Shown piece by piece: positions 36,065 to 45,879 of a stretch of 64,000 bases of DNA (position 1 is its first letter; each line of letters begins with the position of its first letter). The notes below the pieces were generated by a model, which saw only the letters and a program-made list of their open reading frames with translations, searched no databases and was not told where the DNA came from. This stretch comes from Blautia argi. Lineage in GTDB: Bacteria > Bacillota > Clostridia > Lachnospirales > Lachnospiraceae. Made by a program: the position numbers and the translations under genes. The stretch covers positions 1,991,501 through 2,055,500 of the forward strand of contig NZ_CP030280.1 of the NCBI RefSeq assembly GCF_003287895.1, written 5' to 3'.

Positions 36065-36622
36065 TCAATTCTTCTTTTTTTCCAAATCTCCTTCTCGTTT
36101 CTCCAAATCCATCTGGATTCCCTCTAAAAAAGGAACCATCACACTCCCCGTTCTTTTTAAAAACCACTGAGGAGCAAGCTCACTGTATTTAAAATGCTTT
36201 AATCCCCCATTTTGTCCCCGCTGCCAGAAACCATACATCTGCTCAAAGGGCATGTAATAGATTTTGTCCCTGTGTGCAAAATAGAGAATCAGAAAGGCGA
36301 TTCCCTCCTGGGCTTCAAAATCCTTCATAAACTCCACCTGGTGGGCATGAATATTCTGCAGGGGAAAATTGTCGCTGTTGCATTCCTTTGCATCAAAACA
36401 GACCGGAATCCCCTGTACAGCCCCGATATAGTCCACCGTACTTTTTTGGTCAAAATAAGCCAGGGTAATGTGTCTGCTGCTCTGATCAATGCGAACCGGA
36501 GTAATAGGCGTAGGCACCTTTTGAATCAGCGCCAGCCTTTTCTCCCGATACTGCTGACAGGTGCGGTTAATCAGCTCCTCCAGGGTAGAACCGCGAAGCC
36601 CTCTGGAACTCCATGTTGCCAT
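36065..36622 (-). CDS. recU: Holliday junction resolvase RecU
   Basis: RecU resolves Holliday junctions in Firmicutes. The 185-residue product has the start SSRGLRGSTLEELINRTCQQYR, KVPTPITPVRI, the catalytic STVDYIG and FDAKE motif and the HQVEFMKDFE helix, all in family order. Its neighbours are a signal peptidase and a pseudouridine synthase on the same strand; the common pairing with a penicillin-binding protein gene is not seen here. Confidence 0.92.
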   Translation of the reverse strand: MATWSSRGLRGSTLEELINRTCQQYREKRLALIQKVPTPITPVRIDQSSRHITLAYFDQKSTVDYIGAVQGIPVCFDAKECNSDNFPLQNIHAHQVEFMKDFEAQEGIAFLILYFAHRDKIYYMPFEQMYGFWQRGQNGGLKHFKYSELAPQWFLKRTGSVMVPFLEGIQMDLEKREGDLEKKKN

Positions 36623-36634
36623 ACTGCCGCCTTT

Positions 36635-37174
36635 CTACTTGAGAACCTCAATACCCGGAAAATACCGAAGCACTGCTTTTCCCAGTATTTTTTCTTTTTT
36701 CACATAGGGATTGTCCCACATACGGGAATCCTTGGAATTATTCCGGTTATCCCCTAACATAAAATAACACCCTTCCGGCACGGTGTAAGGACCATAATCT
36801 CCCACCGGTGTTTCCGGGGTAAAACTGTCATCAAGAGGAGTTTCCGAGCCGTCAATATACACTTTTCCTTCACGGATTTCCACAGTTTCTCCGGGAAGTC
36901 CAATGACTCTTTTAATAAATCTCTGGCTTTCATCGTCCGGATATTTAAAAATTACAATGTCAAATCGCTCCGGTTCCTCAAACAGATAAGCCAGACGGTT
37001 TCCGAATATCCGATCCCCTGTCATAATGGTTTCTTCCATAGATTCTGAAGGAATCACTGCATTAATCAACAGGAAATTATCTACGATTAAAACCACAATG
37101 ACAACAAAAAGAATCATTTTCACATACTCCCACAGTTCCTTCCACAGGGATTTTCCCTTAAATGGTTTACTCAT
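36635..37174 (-). CDS. lepB: Type I signal peptidase (second copy)
   Basis: A 179-residue signal peptidase with one N-terminal membrane span (MILFVVIVVLIVDNFLLINA), the catalytic Ser in IPSESMEETI, the Lys in RFIKRVIGLPGE, and GDNRNNSKDSR. It differs clearly from the copy at 20739, so two peptidases of separate origin are kept, perhaps with different substrate sets. The ATG at 37174 has AGAGGAGAT upstream and overlaps the end of the upstream pseudouridine synthase by four bases; the frame to 37300 lies within that gene. Confidence 0.93.
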   Translation of the reverse strand: MSKPFKGKSLWKELWEYVKMILFVVIVVLIVDNFLLINAVIPSESMEETIMTGDRIFGNRLAYLFEEPERFDIVIFKYPDDESQRFIKRVIGLPGETVEIREGKVYIDGSETPLDDSFTPETPVGDYGPYTVPEGCYFMLGDNRNNSKDSRMWDNPYVKKEKILGKAVLRYFPGIEVLK

Positions 37175-38151
37175 CGCTTCATCTCCTCTATCTTTATCCC
37201 CTTTAATACGTCTTGAAACAGCTTTGGCACAGGCGCTGTCACATCCCTTCCTGACAGCTTTTCTAAAGCGCCTTCCATTTGGGAAAATTCCAGCTTCCAT
37301 GCATGCAAAAGCTGATGCTGTACTCCATATTTCCTTCGATACACTTCATTCACTTTTGCATCTCCGTACTTAAAATCCCCGATAACCGGGTGTCCCTCTC
37401 CCGCCAAATGGCTGCGGATCTGGTGAGAGCGCCCTGTAAGAAGCTGTACCTTTAAAAGGGTATCTCCGGTTTCTGAGACAGCTAGGGGCTCATATTTTGT
37501 TTCAATGGGCAGGCTTCCCTGCCTTTTCTCTCTGCAAAGGACAACACGGTTTCTCTTTTCATCTTTCCAGAGATATCCCCGGATATAGGCAGCTTTCCTC
37601 ACCTCACCCTTTACCAGAGTCAGATAAAACTTGTGCATGCTTCGCTCCTGAAAGCACTGGGACAGCGCCTGCAGTCCCTGAACGGTTTTTCCTGCTGCCA
37701 CCAGACCACTGGTATTCCGATCCAGGCGATTGCACACACCCGGACGAAAGGTACGCAAATCCTCCTCTGTCAGACTTCCCGTATCCAGCAGATACCCGGT
37801 CAGATATTCTACCAGGGATACGTCCTCTTTTTCTGCCTTTTGGGACAGCATACCCACCGGTTTATTGATAAAAAGCACCTGATCGTCTTCATAGACAATA
37901 TCAAGGGCTGTTTTTTCTCCCTGCTTCACTGTTCCGCAGAATTTTTCCAGGGTTTCCTCAGAAAGAAAAAGTTTCACCACGTCTTCTTTCTGCAGCTTTT
38001 CACTTCCGTCTGCCTTTTTTCCGTTTAAGGTAATGTTTTTCTTGCGAAGCATTTTATAAATAAAACTTTTTGGCGCTTCCTTTAAATATTTTCCCAGGAA
38101 CTTATCCAACCTCTGTCCGCTTTCCATTTCTTTTATAACTAATTGCTTCAT
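37171..38151 (-). CDS. RluA-family RNA pseudouridine synthase
   Basis: The 326-residue protein converts uridine to pseudouridine in rRNA or tRNA. An S4 RNA-binding domain (residues 12-60, GQRLDKFLGKYL) is followed by the catalytic domain with the RLDRNTSGLVAAGKT motif carrying the catalytic Asp, and GRSHQIRSHLAGEGHPVIGD. The closest type is RluC/RluD-like; the exact target is not decidable here. It is coupled to the signal peptidase downstream. Confidence 0.92.
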   Translation of the reverse strand: MKQLVIKEMESGQRLDKFLGKYLKEAPKSFIYKMLRKKNITLNGKKADGSEKLQKEDVVKLFLSEETLEKFCGTVKQGEKTALDIVYEDDQVLFINKPVGMLSQKAEKEDVSLVEYLTGYLLDTGSLTEEDLRTFRPGVCNRLDRNTSGLVAAGKTVQGLQALSQCFQERSMHKFYLTLVKGEVRKAAYIRGYLWKDEKRNRVVLCREKRQGSLPIETKYEPLAVSETGDTLLKVQLLTGRSHQIRSHLAGEGHPVIGDFKYGDAKVNEVYRRKYGVQHQLLHAWKLEFSQMEGALEKLSGRDVTAPVPKLFQDVLKGIKIEEMKR

Positions 38152-38159
38152 ACTTTCTC

Positions 38160-38777
38160 CTAAAGGGAAATTGCCTGAATCACACGCATAATTTTCCCGT
38201 TTCTCGTAAGCTCCGGCTCTGACGGATCGGGACGGAATTTAATATCCTTTTCCAAAGACTCTCTGTGCTCCCACATGGAATCCAGCCGGGTTGTATAATC
38301 ATTCAGCCTTGTAAAAATTTTCACGCTCACATAAAATCCGTTCTGACGAAGAATATCCTGAATGTGCTTTTCTACAAAGGCAGTGTCTGTCTTTGTCCTG
38401 CTGGTATATCCTACAACCGTGTTGCCGCACACAGCAATAGAATCCACAAAGGACTGTTTTTCATAAGCAGAAATAACCAGCTCATAGGAACAAGTCAGTC
38501 CTTTCTTATGCTTTTCAATCTGCTCATAGTCTTCCTGCTTCATGGGCTTTTGCATATACATCATAATCATGCCCACTGCAAACTTACAGGCAGGCAGACA
38601 GGCCACAACCGCCACAACGGTAAACACCGTATTTCTGGTTCTGTGTATATATAAACCTGTAAAAAATACCAGCAAAGGCGCAATAAAGGCCAGTATGGTA
38701 TACAGTGTCCGCTTTTTCTGCTGGCTTTTAATATATCCGTAATCCCCTTTCTGGATTTTTTTCTTTGTCTTACTCAT
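38160..38777 (-). CDS. Conserved hypothetical protein with two membrane spans
   Basis: A 205-residue protein with a basic N-terminus (KTKKKIQKGDYGYIKSQQKK), two membrane helices (about 27-45 and 51-72) and a soluble alpha/beta region ending in EPELTRNGKIMRVIQAISL. I recognise no functional domain; similar proteins occur in Lachnospiraceae. It overlaps the SDR gene upstream by four bases and precedes the pseudouridine synthase by eight, so it belongs to this operon. Confidence 0.75.
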   Translation of the reverse strand: MSKTKKKIQKGDYGYIKSQQKKRTLYTILAFIAPLLVFFTGLYIHRTRNTVFTVVAVVACLPACKFAVGMIMMYMQKPMKQEDYEQIEKHKKGLTCSYELVISAYEKQSFVDSIAVCGNTVVGYTSRTKTDTAFVEKHIQDILRQNGFYVSVKIFTRLNDYTTRLDSMWEHRESLEKDIKFRPDPSEPELTRNGKIMRVIQAISL

Positions 38778-39550
38778 GCTCTATCCACTCCTCTTTTGCT
38801 CTTATACATGATGTTTATCATGATTCTGTGGGGAAGAAGCTTACAGAAAATCTGCGTCACCCTCATAGAAATGCCGTATACCGAAAGCTCCCTGCCTTTC
38901 TTCCCGTCCTTTATGGCTTTCCTTACAACACTATGAGGAGAAGCAATAAAAGGCTTTTTAAAAGCAGGCATATGCTCTCTTCCACCCATTTTGTCCAGAA
39001 ACGGAGTGTCTACAGGACCGGGACACACGGCTGTCACCCGCACCTGCCCCTTCAGTTCCCGCCTCAGGGCTCTGGCAAAGCTTAACACATAGGCCTTTGA
39101 CGCCGCGTACACGGCAAAGCCAGGCTGCGGCACAAAGGCAGCGCCACTGGCAAGCAGAAGAATCTGTCCATTCCTGCAATAGGGAAGGCAAAGCCTTGTC
39201 ATCAGGGTGAGCGCCGTACAGTTAAGCTGAATCATATTTTCCAAATCCCGGCACTCGGTTTTTGCCACTTCTTTTTGCGTCCCTGCTCCTGCACTGCACA
39301 CCAGCCAGGAAATATGCGGCTTTTCCTTTTCTAAAACCAGCTTCAGACTGTCAAAAGACGCCTGCTTTGTCATATCTGTGGAAAAAATCCGCACACTGGA
39401 AACTTCTCTTTGCAGCGCCTCCAAAGCTGTCCTGTTCCTGGCAACTGCCCATATTTCCTCTATACAAGGCTCTTTTTTGGCAAGCTGCCGGACAAATTCC
39501 CGTCCCATACCGCAGGAGGCTCCGGTCACTATGGCAATGTTTTTTCTCAT
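38774..39550 (-). CDS. SDR family oxidoreductase
   Basis: A 258-residue short-chain dehydrogenase with the TGASCGMGREF nucleotide motif, the catalytic Ser in LLLASGAAF and the YAASKAY motif with Tyr and Lys. PGPVDTPF follows. The C-terminal region suggests a membrane-associated or lipid-type SDR (YqjQ/DltE-like), but the substrate is unknown. The ATG at 39550 is placed after AAAAAGGTG. Confidence 0.9.
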   Translation of the reverse strand: MRKNIAIVTGASCGMGREFVRQLAKKEPCIEEIWAVARNRTALEALQREVSSVRIFSTDMTKQASFDSLKLVLEKEKPHISWLVCSAGAGTQKEVAKTECRDLENMIQLNCTALTLMTRLCLPYCRNGQILLLASGAAFVPQPGFAVYAASKAYVLSFARALRRELKGQVRVTAVCPGPVDTPFLDKMGGREHMPAFKKPFIASPHSVVRKAIKDGKKGRELSVYGISMRVTQIFCKLLPHRIMINIMYKSKRGVDRA

Positions 39551-39554
39551 GTCA

Positions 39555-41468
39555 TCACCTTTTTCCAGTTTTCTTTTTATGCACATTTCTTATAGACTTC
39601 TTCTTTCTGCTTCTGTCCTTTTTTTCTGTTCCCTGCCTTTTGAAATCCGAAGCCTTTTCTCTGTCCTGCTTCTGTCCGCCTCGCGGTCGAATCAGGCACT
39701 TCTTGTCAAAGCCGATTAAATCCTTTCTTCCGCATTTTAAAAGAGCCTCTTTTACCAGATTATAGTTTTCTGGATTTTTATACTGTAAAAGAGCTCTCTG
39801 CATGGCTTTTTCCTTTGTACTTTTGGGAACGTATACCTCTTTCCCGGTTCTCGGGTCAATTCCCGTATAATACATACAGGTAGACATGGTAGAAGGCGTA
39901 GGATAGAAATCCTGCACCTGCTCCGGCATAAAGCCCATATCCCGCACATATTCTGCCAGCTTAACCGCTTCCGCAAGGGTACAGCCCGGGTGAGAGGACA
40001 TGAGATAGGGAACCACAAACTGTTTTTTCCCGGATTCTTCATTTGCCCTCTGAAATTTCTTTAAAAATTCCTCATAAACCTGATGCTCTGGCTTTCCCAT
40101 ATAATAAAGCACCTGGTCGGACACATGTTCTGGAGCCACTCTTAACTGTCCACTGACATGATATTTTGCCAGCTCCTGCAAAAACACAGGAGAAGGGTCT
40201 GCATTTACATAATCAAAACGAATCCCGGAACGGATAAACACTTTCTTTATCCCCGGCAGCTTCCGCAGCTTCCGAAGCAGCTCCAGATAATCCTCATGGT
40301 CTGCCTCCAGATTTTTACAGGGCTTTGGAAACAAACACTGCCGATTGGTACAGATACCCTTTGTCATCTGCTTTTTGCAGGACGGGTGACGAAAATCTGC
40401 GGTGGGACCGCCTACATCGTGAATATATCCCTTAAAGTCCGGCTGTTCCTTATAACTCTCTGCTTCTTTTAGGATAGATGTGTGACTTCTGGTCTGCACG
40501 ATTCTGCCCTGATGAAAGGCCAGGGCACAAAAATTGCAGCCCCCAAAACAACCACGATTGCTGGTAATACTAAACTGAATCTCCTCCATTGCAGGAATTT
40601 TTCCCTGCTTTTCATACATAGGGTGACTGGTTCGCATATAAGGCAGGTCATATACCCGGTCCATTTCCTTTTGAGTCAGCGGCTTGGCCGGAGGATTCTG
40701 TACCACAAAACCACGGCTTCCGTAAGACTCTGCCAATACCTGTCCTGTATAGGGGTCTGTATTTTCATACTGTGTCCGGAAGCTCTCTGCATAAGCTTTC
40801 CTGGAAGCCAGAAGTTCCTCATAAGAAGGCAGCACAATCCCTTTTTTAGGTGCCTCCTTTGTTTTGTAAACCGTTCCTGGCACAAAGGTAACAGAGCTTA
40901 CAGGAATCCCCTTATCTAACGCCTGGGCAATCTGCAAAATGCTGTGTTCTCCCATTCCGTAGGAAATCAAATCTGCTCCGGAATCCAGAAGCACGGAACG
41001 TTTCATAGTATCTGACCAGTAATCATAATGAGCCATTCTCCGGAGAGAAGCCTCAATGCCACCCAGAATTACCGGGGTGTCCTTATACGTCTGACGAATG
41101 AGATTTCCGTAAACCGTCACAGCCCTGTCCGGTCGCAGCCCCATCTGGCCTCCCGGGGAATAGGCGTCCTGTTTCCTGTGTTTTTTTGCCACGGTATAGT
41201 GGTTCACCATGGAATCCATATTTCCCGCAGAAACCAGAAATCCCAGCCTCGGCTCTCCAAACACGGCAATGCTCTCCTTTTTCCTCCAGTCCGGCTGGGC
41301 AATAACGCCCACCGAATATCCCTGACTTTCCAAAAGCCGGGTGATAATTGCAGCGCCAAAAGAGGGGTGATCTACATAGGCATCTCCGCTGATATAGACA
41401 AAATCCGGCTGCCAGATGCCCTTTTCCTCCAGTTCCTTCCTGGTTACCGGCAAAAATCCTCTGCTCAT
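39555..41468 (-). CDS. YgiQ-family radical SAM protein
   Basis: A 637-residue UPF0313/YgiQ protein. An N-terminal region (DFVYISGDAYVDHPSFG) resembles a B12-binding-like fold, and the radical SAM motif SNRGCFGGCNFCALAFHQG (C-x3-C-x2-C) lies near residue 325. The C-terminal tail is very basic (GQKQDREKASDFKRQGTEKK). The family function is unknown. The ATG at 41468 follows AAGGAG at 7 bases and overlaps the upstream HAD gene stop as ATGA. Confidence 0.92.
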   Translation of the reverse strand: MSRGFLPVTRKELEEKGIWQPDFVYISGDAYVDHPSFGAAIITRLLESQGYSVGVIAQPDWRKKESIAVFGEPRLGFLVSAGNMDSMVNHYTVAKKHRKQDAYSPGGQMGLRPDRAVTVYGNLIRQTYKDTPVILGGIEASLRRMAHYDYWSDTMKRSVLLDSGADLISYGMGEHSILQIAQALDKGIPVSSVTFVPGTVYKTKEAPKKGIVLPSYEELLASRKAYAESFRTQYENTDPYTGQVLAESYGSRGFVVQNPPAKPLTQKEMDRVYDLPYMRTSHPMYEKQGKIPAMEEIQFSITSNRGCFGGCNFCALAFHQGRIVQTRSHTSILKEAESYKEQPDFKGYIHDVGGPTADFRHPSCKKQMTKGICTNRQCLFPKPCKNLEADHEDYLELLRKLRKLPGIKKVFIRSGIRFDYVNADPSPVFLQELAKYHVSGQLRVAPEHVSDQVLYYMGKPEHQVYEEFLKKFQRANEESGKKQFVVPYLMSSHPGCTLAEAVKLAEYVRDMGFMPEQVQDFYPTPSTMSTCMYYTGIDPRTGKEVYVPKSTKEKAMQRALLQYKNPENYNLVKEALLKCGRKDLIGFDKKCLIRPRGGQKQDREKASDFKRQGTEKKDRSRKKKSIRNVHKKKTGKR

Positions 41469-42148
41469 ACACACGCTCCTTTTTGTCCTTCTCTTTCCAG
41501 AACTTCAAAATAATCCAGCACATACCAGTCTGCCAGCTCCCGTTTCTGCTTTTCCTGTTTTTTGCTGTAAGCGTCCTCTATGGCACAGACCTTCATACCT
41601 GCATTTTTCCCTGCCAGAATTCCCAGGGGTACATCCTCAAAAACCAGACATTTCTGCGGCTCTGCATGCAGACCTTTTGCCGTTTTTAAATACACATCAG
41701 GGGCAGGCTTGCTTTTCGGCACTTCACAGCAGGTAGTAATACAATCAAAATAATCCTCTATTTTATGCGCCCGTAAAACTTCCGTAATCAGCTCTCTGCT
41801 GTTGCTGGAACTGATTCCCACGGAAATTCCCCGCTGCTTTAATTCCTTTAAAAATTCCAGTGCTCCTGGCTTTAAAGATACCTCATTACAATATTTATCC
41901 CTGGACATACGAAGCCAGGTATCCTTAATCTCTTCCAAAGAATCCTCTATCTGAAACCGCTCCTTAAAAAACATGGCGGTTTCTGTAAAACCCATACCTT
42001 CCAGCTCCTCCTGAAAGGTATCCAAATCCTCAGGGACTGCAACGCCCTTTTCAGACAAATACTCCATATCAATGGTCTTCCACAGCCACATAGAATCCAC
42101 CAGTGTACCGTCCAAATCAAAAATAACGGCTTTTATCTTCTCAAGCAT
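41465..42148 (-). CDS. HAD family phosphatase (beta-phosphoglucomutase-like)
   Basis: A 227-residue HAD hydrolase of subclass I with a helical cap. Motif I is FDLDGTLVDS, motif II ISSSNS, motif III Lys in KSKPAPDVY, motif IV FEDVPLGILAGKNAGM. It probably dephosphorylates a sugar phosphate or a damaged metabolite; specificity cannot be read. It overlaps the RsuA-type synthase upstream by eight bases. Confidence 0.9.
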   Translation of the reverse strand: MLEKIKAVIFDLDGTLVDSMWLWKTIDMEYLSEKGVAVPEDLDTFQEELEGMGFTETAMFFKERFQIEDSLEEIKDTWLRMSRDKYCNEVSLKPGALEFLKELKQRGISVGISSSNSRELITEVLRAHKIEDYFDCITTCCEVPKSKPAPDVYLKTAKGLHAEPQKCLVFEDVPLGILAGKNAGMKVCAIEDAYSKKQEKQKRELADWYVLDYFEVLEREGQKGACV

Positions 42149-42857
42149 GTTCTTTCAACCTTTCTGTTTCTTCCTGTGTTAAAGCCCGGTACTCTCCCGG
42201 AGCTAACCTCTCGTCCAGTTCCAGACTGCCCATGGACAGACGTTTTAAATACACCACGTCGTTGTCCACTGCCTGAAACATTCGCTTTACCTGATGAAAC
42301 TTTCCCTCCCGAATCGTCAGAAACACTTCTTTTGGTTCCTGTCCGTGTCTTCTTGCCTCTGCAGGCATGGTCTTTTCTTTCTCTCCGATGTCCACGCCCC
42401 TTTCCAGCTGTTTCAAATCCCCTTCTGAAACAGGCTTTGCAAGCTTTACAAAATACGTCTTATCCACATGTTTTTTAGGAGCCAGAAGCTCATGCGCCAG
42501 CATACCGTCATTGGTAATCAAAAGCAGTCCCTCGGTATCCTTGTCCAGACGTCCCACCGGAAACAAATCCTTTCTCTTTTTGGAAACAAGCAAATCCAAC
42601 ACTGTTTTCTCCCACTTATCCTCTGTGGCAGACACCACGCCCTTTGGTTTATTCAACATGTAATATTCAAAGGCTTCGTAGCAAAGGCTTTTCCCCTGTA
42701 CTTCCACCTGATCTTTTTCTGTATCAATCTTGTACTCCGGGCTTTTGACGCACACTCCGTTTACGGAAATTCCGCCTTTTCGGATTTGCTGCTTGACCTG
42801 CGATCGTGTTCCAATACCCATGTCTGCCAGATATTTATCCAGTCTGATTTTTCCCAT
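42141..42857 (-). CDS. RsuA-family rRNA pseudouridine synthase
   Basis: A 238-residue small-subunit-type pseudouridine synthase with an S4 domain (RLDKYLADMGIGTRSQVKQQIRK region) and the catalytic GRLDKDTEGLLLITNDG, then EGKFHQVKRMF. It probably modifies 16S rRNA. The ATG at 42857 overlaps the upstream stop by one base (TAATG). The preceding codons from 42872 contain the ribosome binding site and are not translated in this frame. Confidence 0.93.
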   Translation of the reverse strand: MGKIRLDKYLADMGIGTRSQVKQQIRKGGISVNGVCVKSPEYKIDTEKDQVEVQGKSLCYEAFEYYMLNKPKGVVSATEDKWEKTVLDLLVSKKRKDLFPVGRLDKDTEGLLLITNDGMLAHELLAPKKHVDKTYFVKLAKPVSEGDLKQLERGVDIGEKEKTMPAEARRHGQEPKEVFLTIREGKFHQVKRMFQAVDNDVVYLKRLSMGSLELDERLAPGEYRALTQEETERLKEHA

Positions 42858-44249
42858 TACTGTAATCTCCACCCTGCATAATACTTATTTTTCAAAATTC
42901 CACGCTCCAGCTTGCCAAAGCCCAGAGCAAAGCCGTCCACACATACAAGCTGCCAGCCCTTTTCTTTGGCAGGCTTTAAATCAGATACTTCTATGGTTTC
43001 TCCCTTTAAATATTTCACAGTCCGCACATCATCAGAGGAAAGACAGATACAGGAAGCAAAGGTATCTGGTGACAGCGCCATGGCAAGCGCCTGGCTGGGT
43101 TCAAAGCGTTTTTTCCTGCTTTCCCCTAAAAACAGTCCGGTTCTTAAATAGCGAAGCTTCGGAAGCCTGACCGTTCCCGGCAGAAAATACAGTCTGTCCT
43201 TTTCTGTATAAAAGCTTCCTTCAGAAAAGTCCAGAGACACCAACCTTAAAAACTCTTCTGCCTCCTTAGGAAGCTCTGTGGCGCTCTTTTTCTCTGCCTT
43301 TGTTTTTTCCTTCTGGGCTTTTTCTCCTTTTTTTCTCAGAAGAGCGGCAAAGTGTCCCTCTCCCGGCATCTTATGAGGAAAAATACGGATACAGAGGGAC
43401 AGCTGTCTGTTTATTTCCTCGGAAGCATGTGCCAGAGGAAAACCTTTTGTAAAGCCTTCATACCATTTTGGCTGCATCACTTCCATATCCGGACAGGATT
43501 CCAGAAGATAGGCAATCACCTCTTCGTTTTTCCTTTTTGGAAAAGGTACAGGTGGAATATAAAAGCATGCCTCCCGGCCTTAACATCTGCGCCCCCTGAC
43601 AAATCAGTTCCTTCTGAATCCCGGCATAATATGCAGGGGGTTTTTCTTCCCAGTACTCTGCCATTTTCGGCTCTTTATGAAACATGCCCTCCCCGGAACA
43701 GGGAGCATCAATTAAAATTTTATCAAAAAATGACGGGAATTTTCCGGTAAGCCTTTTGGGGTCTTCACTTGTCACATAAATATTGGACAGACCTGCAAGT
43801 TCCAGATTCTTAAGCAATGCCTTTGCCCGGCTGTTGCTGATATCATTGGCAAGAAGAAACCCGGTTCCCTTCAGTCTTGCGCCAAGCTCCGTTGCTTTTC
43901 CTCCCGGTGCTGCACACAAATCCAGCACATAGTCCCCTTCTTGTATAGGAAGACGGCTGGCCGGGGTCATGGCGCTTGGCTCCTGCAGATAATACAGCCC
44001 TGCAAAATAATAAGGGTGTCTGGAGGGTGCCAGCTCCTTCGCGTCATCTGTATAATATCCATTCTCTATCCAGGGAATCTGTTCTCTTCCAAAAGGAGCC
44101 AGTGCTTCCCACTTTTCTTTTGTAAGCTTTCCTGTATTCAAACGCAGCCCCTGGCGAACCGGCTGTTCGTAAGTCTTTTCATACTCCTTAAACGCTTCGC
44201 CCAAAAGTGTGCGCATCTCTTGTTCGTAATCCTTCGGTAATCTTATCAT
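42857..44249 (-). CDS. NSUN/RsmF-type rRNA cytosine-C5 methyltransferase, with apparent frameshift
   Basis: The protein methylates C5 of cytosine in rRNA. The N-terminal half has DYVLDLCAAPGGKATEL (SAM site), LIDAPCSGEGMFHK and the nucleophile in STCTF. Right after STCTFSKKE the frame is lost in a run of five As (43527-43531 as Ts on the plus strand). With four, the sequence reads NEEVIAYLLESCPDMEV and continues into the second open frame, which holds the end of the methyltransferase domain and the RsmF-type C-terminal domain (HKMPGEGHFAALL). One base restores a protein of about 463 residues. Confidence 0.87.
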
Positions 44250-44255
44250 ATGTGC

Positions 44256-45081
44256 TAATTTTCCTCTATCTCTTCATATGTAAGAGCCTGTGCCCGATAC
44301 CCTTCTGCCAGAATATCCAGTTCCTTATGAAACCTTTCCAGTTGTTCCAAATCCCCGGCTCTGTAAATGCGGTAAAATTCCTCCTGTATTTTTGCCACTT
44401 CCCGTTTATTGGAATAGTGATACAGATTTTCTATATTATATTTAAAATGTCTGCCACCAGATTGGACTGATGCAACATGGAATTCTGTGCGTCCATAACC
44501 TCATTCCGCACGGAAGACATTTCTGCGTCCAACTGCAGTATAGAATCTGCTGCCCGACTCAGTCTTTTTGTCAGATGTACGGGCATATTTCCTTTGTACT
44601 TATACTGCAGGGAATGTTCAATAGTTGCCCAGAAATTCATTGCCAGTGTGCGAATCTGAATCTCTGCCCGGATTTCCTTTCGTCCCTCCAGAGTTTCTGT
44701 GGCATACAGAATAATCATGTGATAGCTGCGGTATCCGCTTTGCTTCATATGGGTCACATAATCCTTTTCCTCCAGCACCTGCATGTCGCTGCGCCTGCGG
44801 ATCAGTTCTGCCACCTTTTCAATATCCTCATAAAACTGACAGATAATGCGGACCCCCGCAATATCCTCCACTTTCTCCTCCAGTTCGTCCCAGGAGATGC
44901 TCTTCTTCTGCATTTTTTCCAGAATACTGTTAATTGATTTGACTCTGCCTGTTACCTGCTCAATGGGAGAATATAAATCCTTTTCCCTGTGTTCTTTCTT
45001 CAACTGATTAAATTTCATAACCAGCTCTTTCACCGCAAGCTCATAGGGAATCAGCAATTCGCGCCATAAACGTATTTCCAT
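44256..45081 (-). CDS. RelA/SpoT-type GTP pyrophosphokinase (small synthetase), with apparent frameshift
   Basis: A small alarmone synthetase (YjbM/YwaC type) making (p)ppGpp, without a hydrolase domain. The first 216 codons carry the synthetase core (VEDIAGVRIICQFYEDI, SGYRSYHMII and the RAEIQIRTLAMNFWATIEH block). They stop early at 44431 after VADILNII. The expected C-terminal helices (ENLYHYSNKREVAKIQEEF, then HKELDILAEGYRAQAL) are present in the next frame and end at 44256. The break is in an AT repeat (AATATAATATAG) and needs a one-base gain or two-base loss to heal. Whether the truncated core would still be active is unclear. Confidence 0.85.
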
Positions 45082-45133
45082 AAAACCTTACTCCTTAACT
45101 ATATCCATAAAGTATAGCATATTTTTTTTCTTT

Positions 45134-45802
45134 TTAATAGAAAAAATTTTTCTGCCTGTTCTGTAAAAACTGCAGTACCGGATACGGATTTAAAGCATGC
45201 TCCTTTTCTTTTGGTGTCTGTACATAGATACCCAAATGCAGATGCGGTGGAAATTTCCCCCTGGTTCCTTCCTCTCCATATCCCGTATCTCCCAGAAAAC
45301 CCAGTACCTCTCCGGCTTTTACTTTTTCTCCCTTTTCAAAATCCCCGGCATAAGAGGACAGATGTGCATAATAAAAATATCCGCCTCCTGGACTGCGGAT
45401 TCCCATGCGATATCCCCCCAGAGGCAGCCAGCCAATCTGCTCTACTACGCCGTCCGTAATGCTGAGAACAGGATAATATCCGCTTTTTTCTTCCTTCCCG
45501 AAAATATCGCAGCCTTCATGAAACCGTTCGCCTCCAAAATTCCGTTTCTGATACCAGGAATTTTCAAAGAAAAACTGCTGACTCTGTTCCCCTTTTCTCC
45601 CTGCCACGGGGAAACATTGCAAATCCTCCCAAAAGTTTCCGTAAAGCTGCATCTCTTCTGGAGAAATTTTCAACTGTTCAAATCTCTCTGTAGGAAGCCC
45701 CTTGTCCCGCAGCTCCTGCAGGGAAACCGATTCCCTTAAAGCTCCGGTTATCTGGCAGTTCAAAAAAAGGCAAAAGCACAGCCATAGCAGCCATTTTCGC
45801 AA
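45134..45802 (-). CDS. M23 family metallopeptidase
   Basis: A 222-residue secreted or membrane-anchored peptidase (signal LLWLCFCLFLNC) of the LytM/M23 family that cuts peptide cross-links in peptidoglycan. The zinc-binding HEGCDIFG (H-x3-D) and HLHLGIY (H-x-H) motifs are both intact, so it should be catalytic. It is unusually compact, with only about 75 residues before the catalytic domain. Neighbours are a (p)ppGpp synthetase and pepD. Confidence 0.9.
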   Translation of the reverse strand: MRKWLLWLCFCLFLNCQITGALRESVSLQELRDKGLPTERFEQLKISPEEMQLYGNFWEDLQCFPVAGRKGEQSQQFFFENSWYQKRNFGGERFHEGCDIFGKEEKSGYYPVLSITDGVVEQIGWLPLGGYRMGIRSPGGGYFYYAHLSSYAGDFEKGEKVKAGEVLGFLGDTGYGEEGTRGKFPPHLHLGIYVQTPKEKEHALNPYPVLQFLQNRQKNFFY

Positions 45803-45879
45803 AAAAATCCCCCCGTCTGCCCACAGTTCTTACCCATACATATCATTCTATGTGCCTACGGAGGAATTTATGACTCTTT

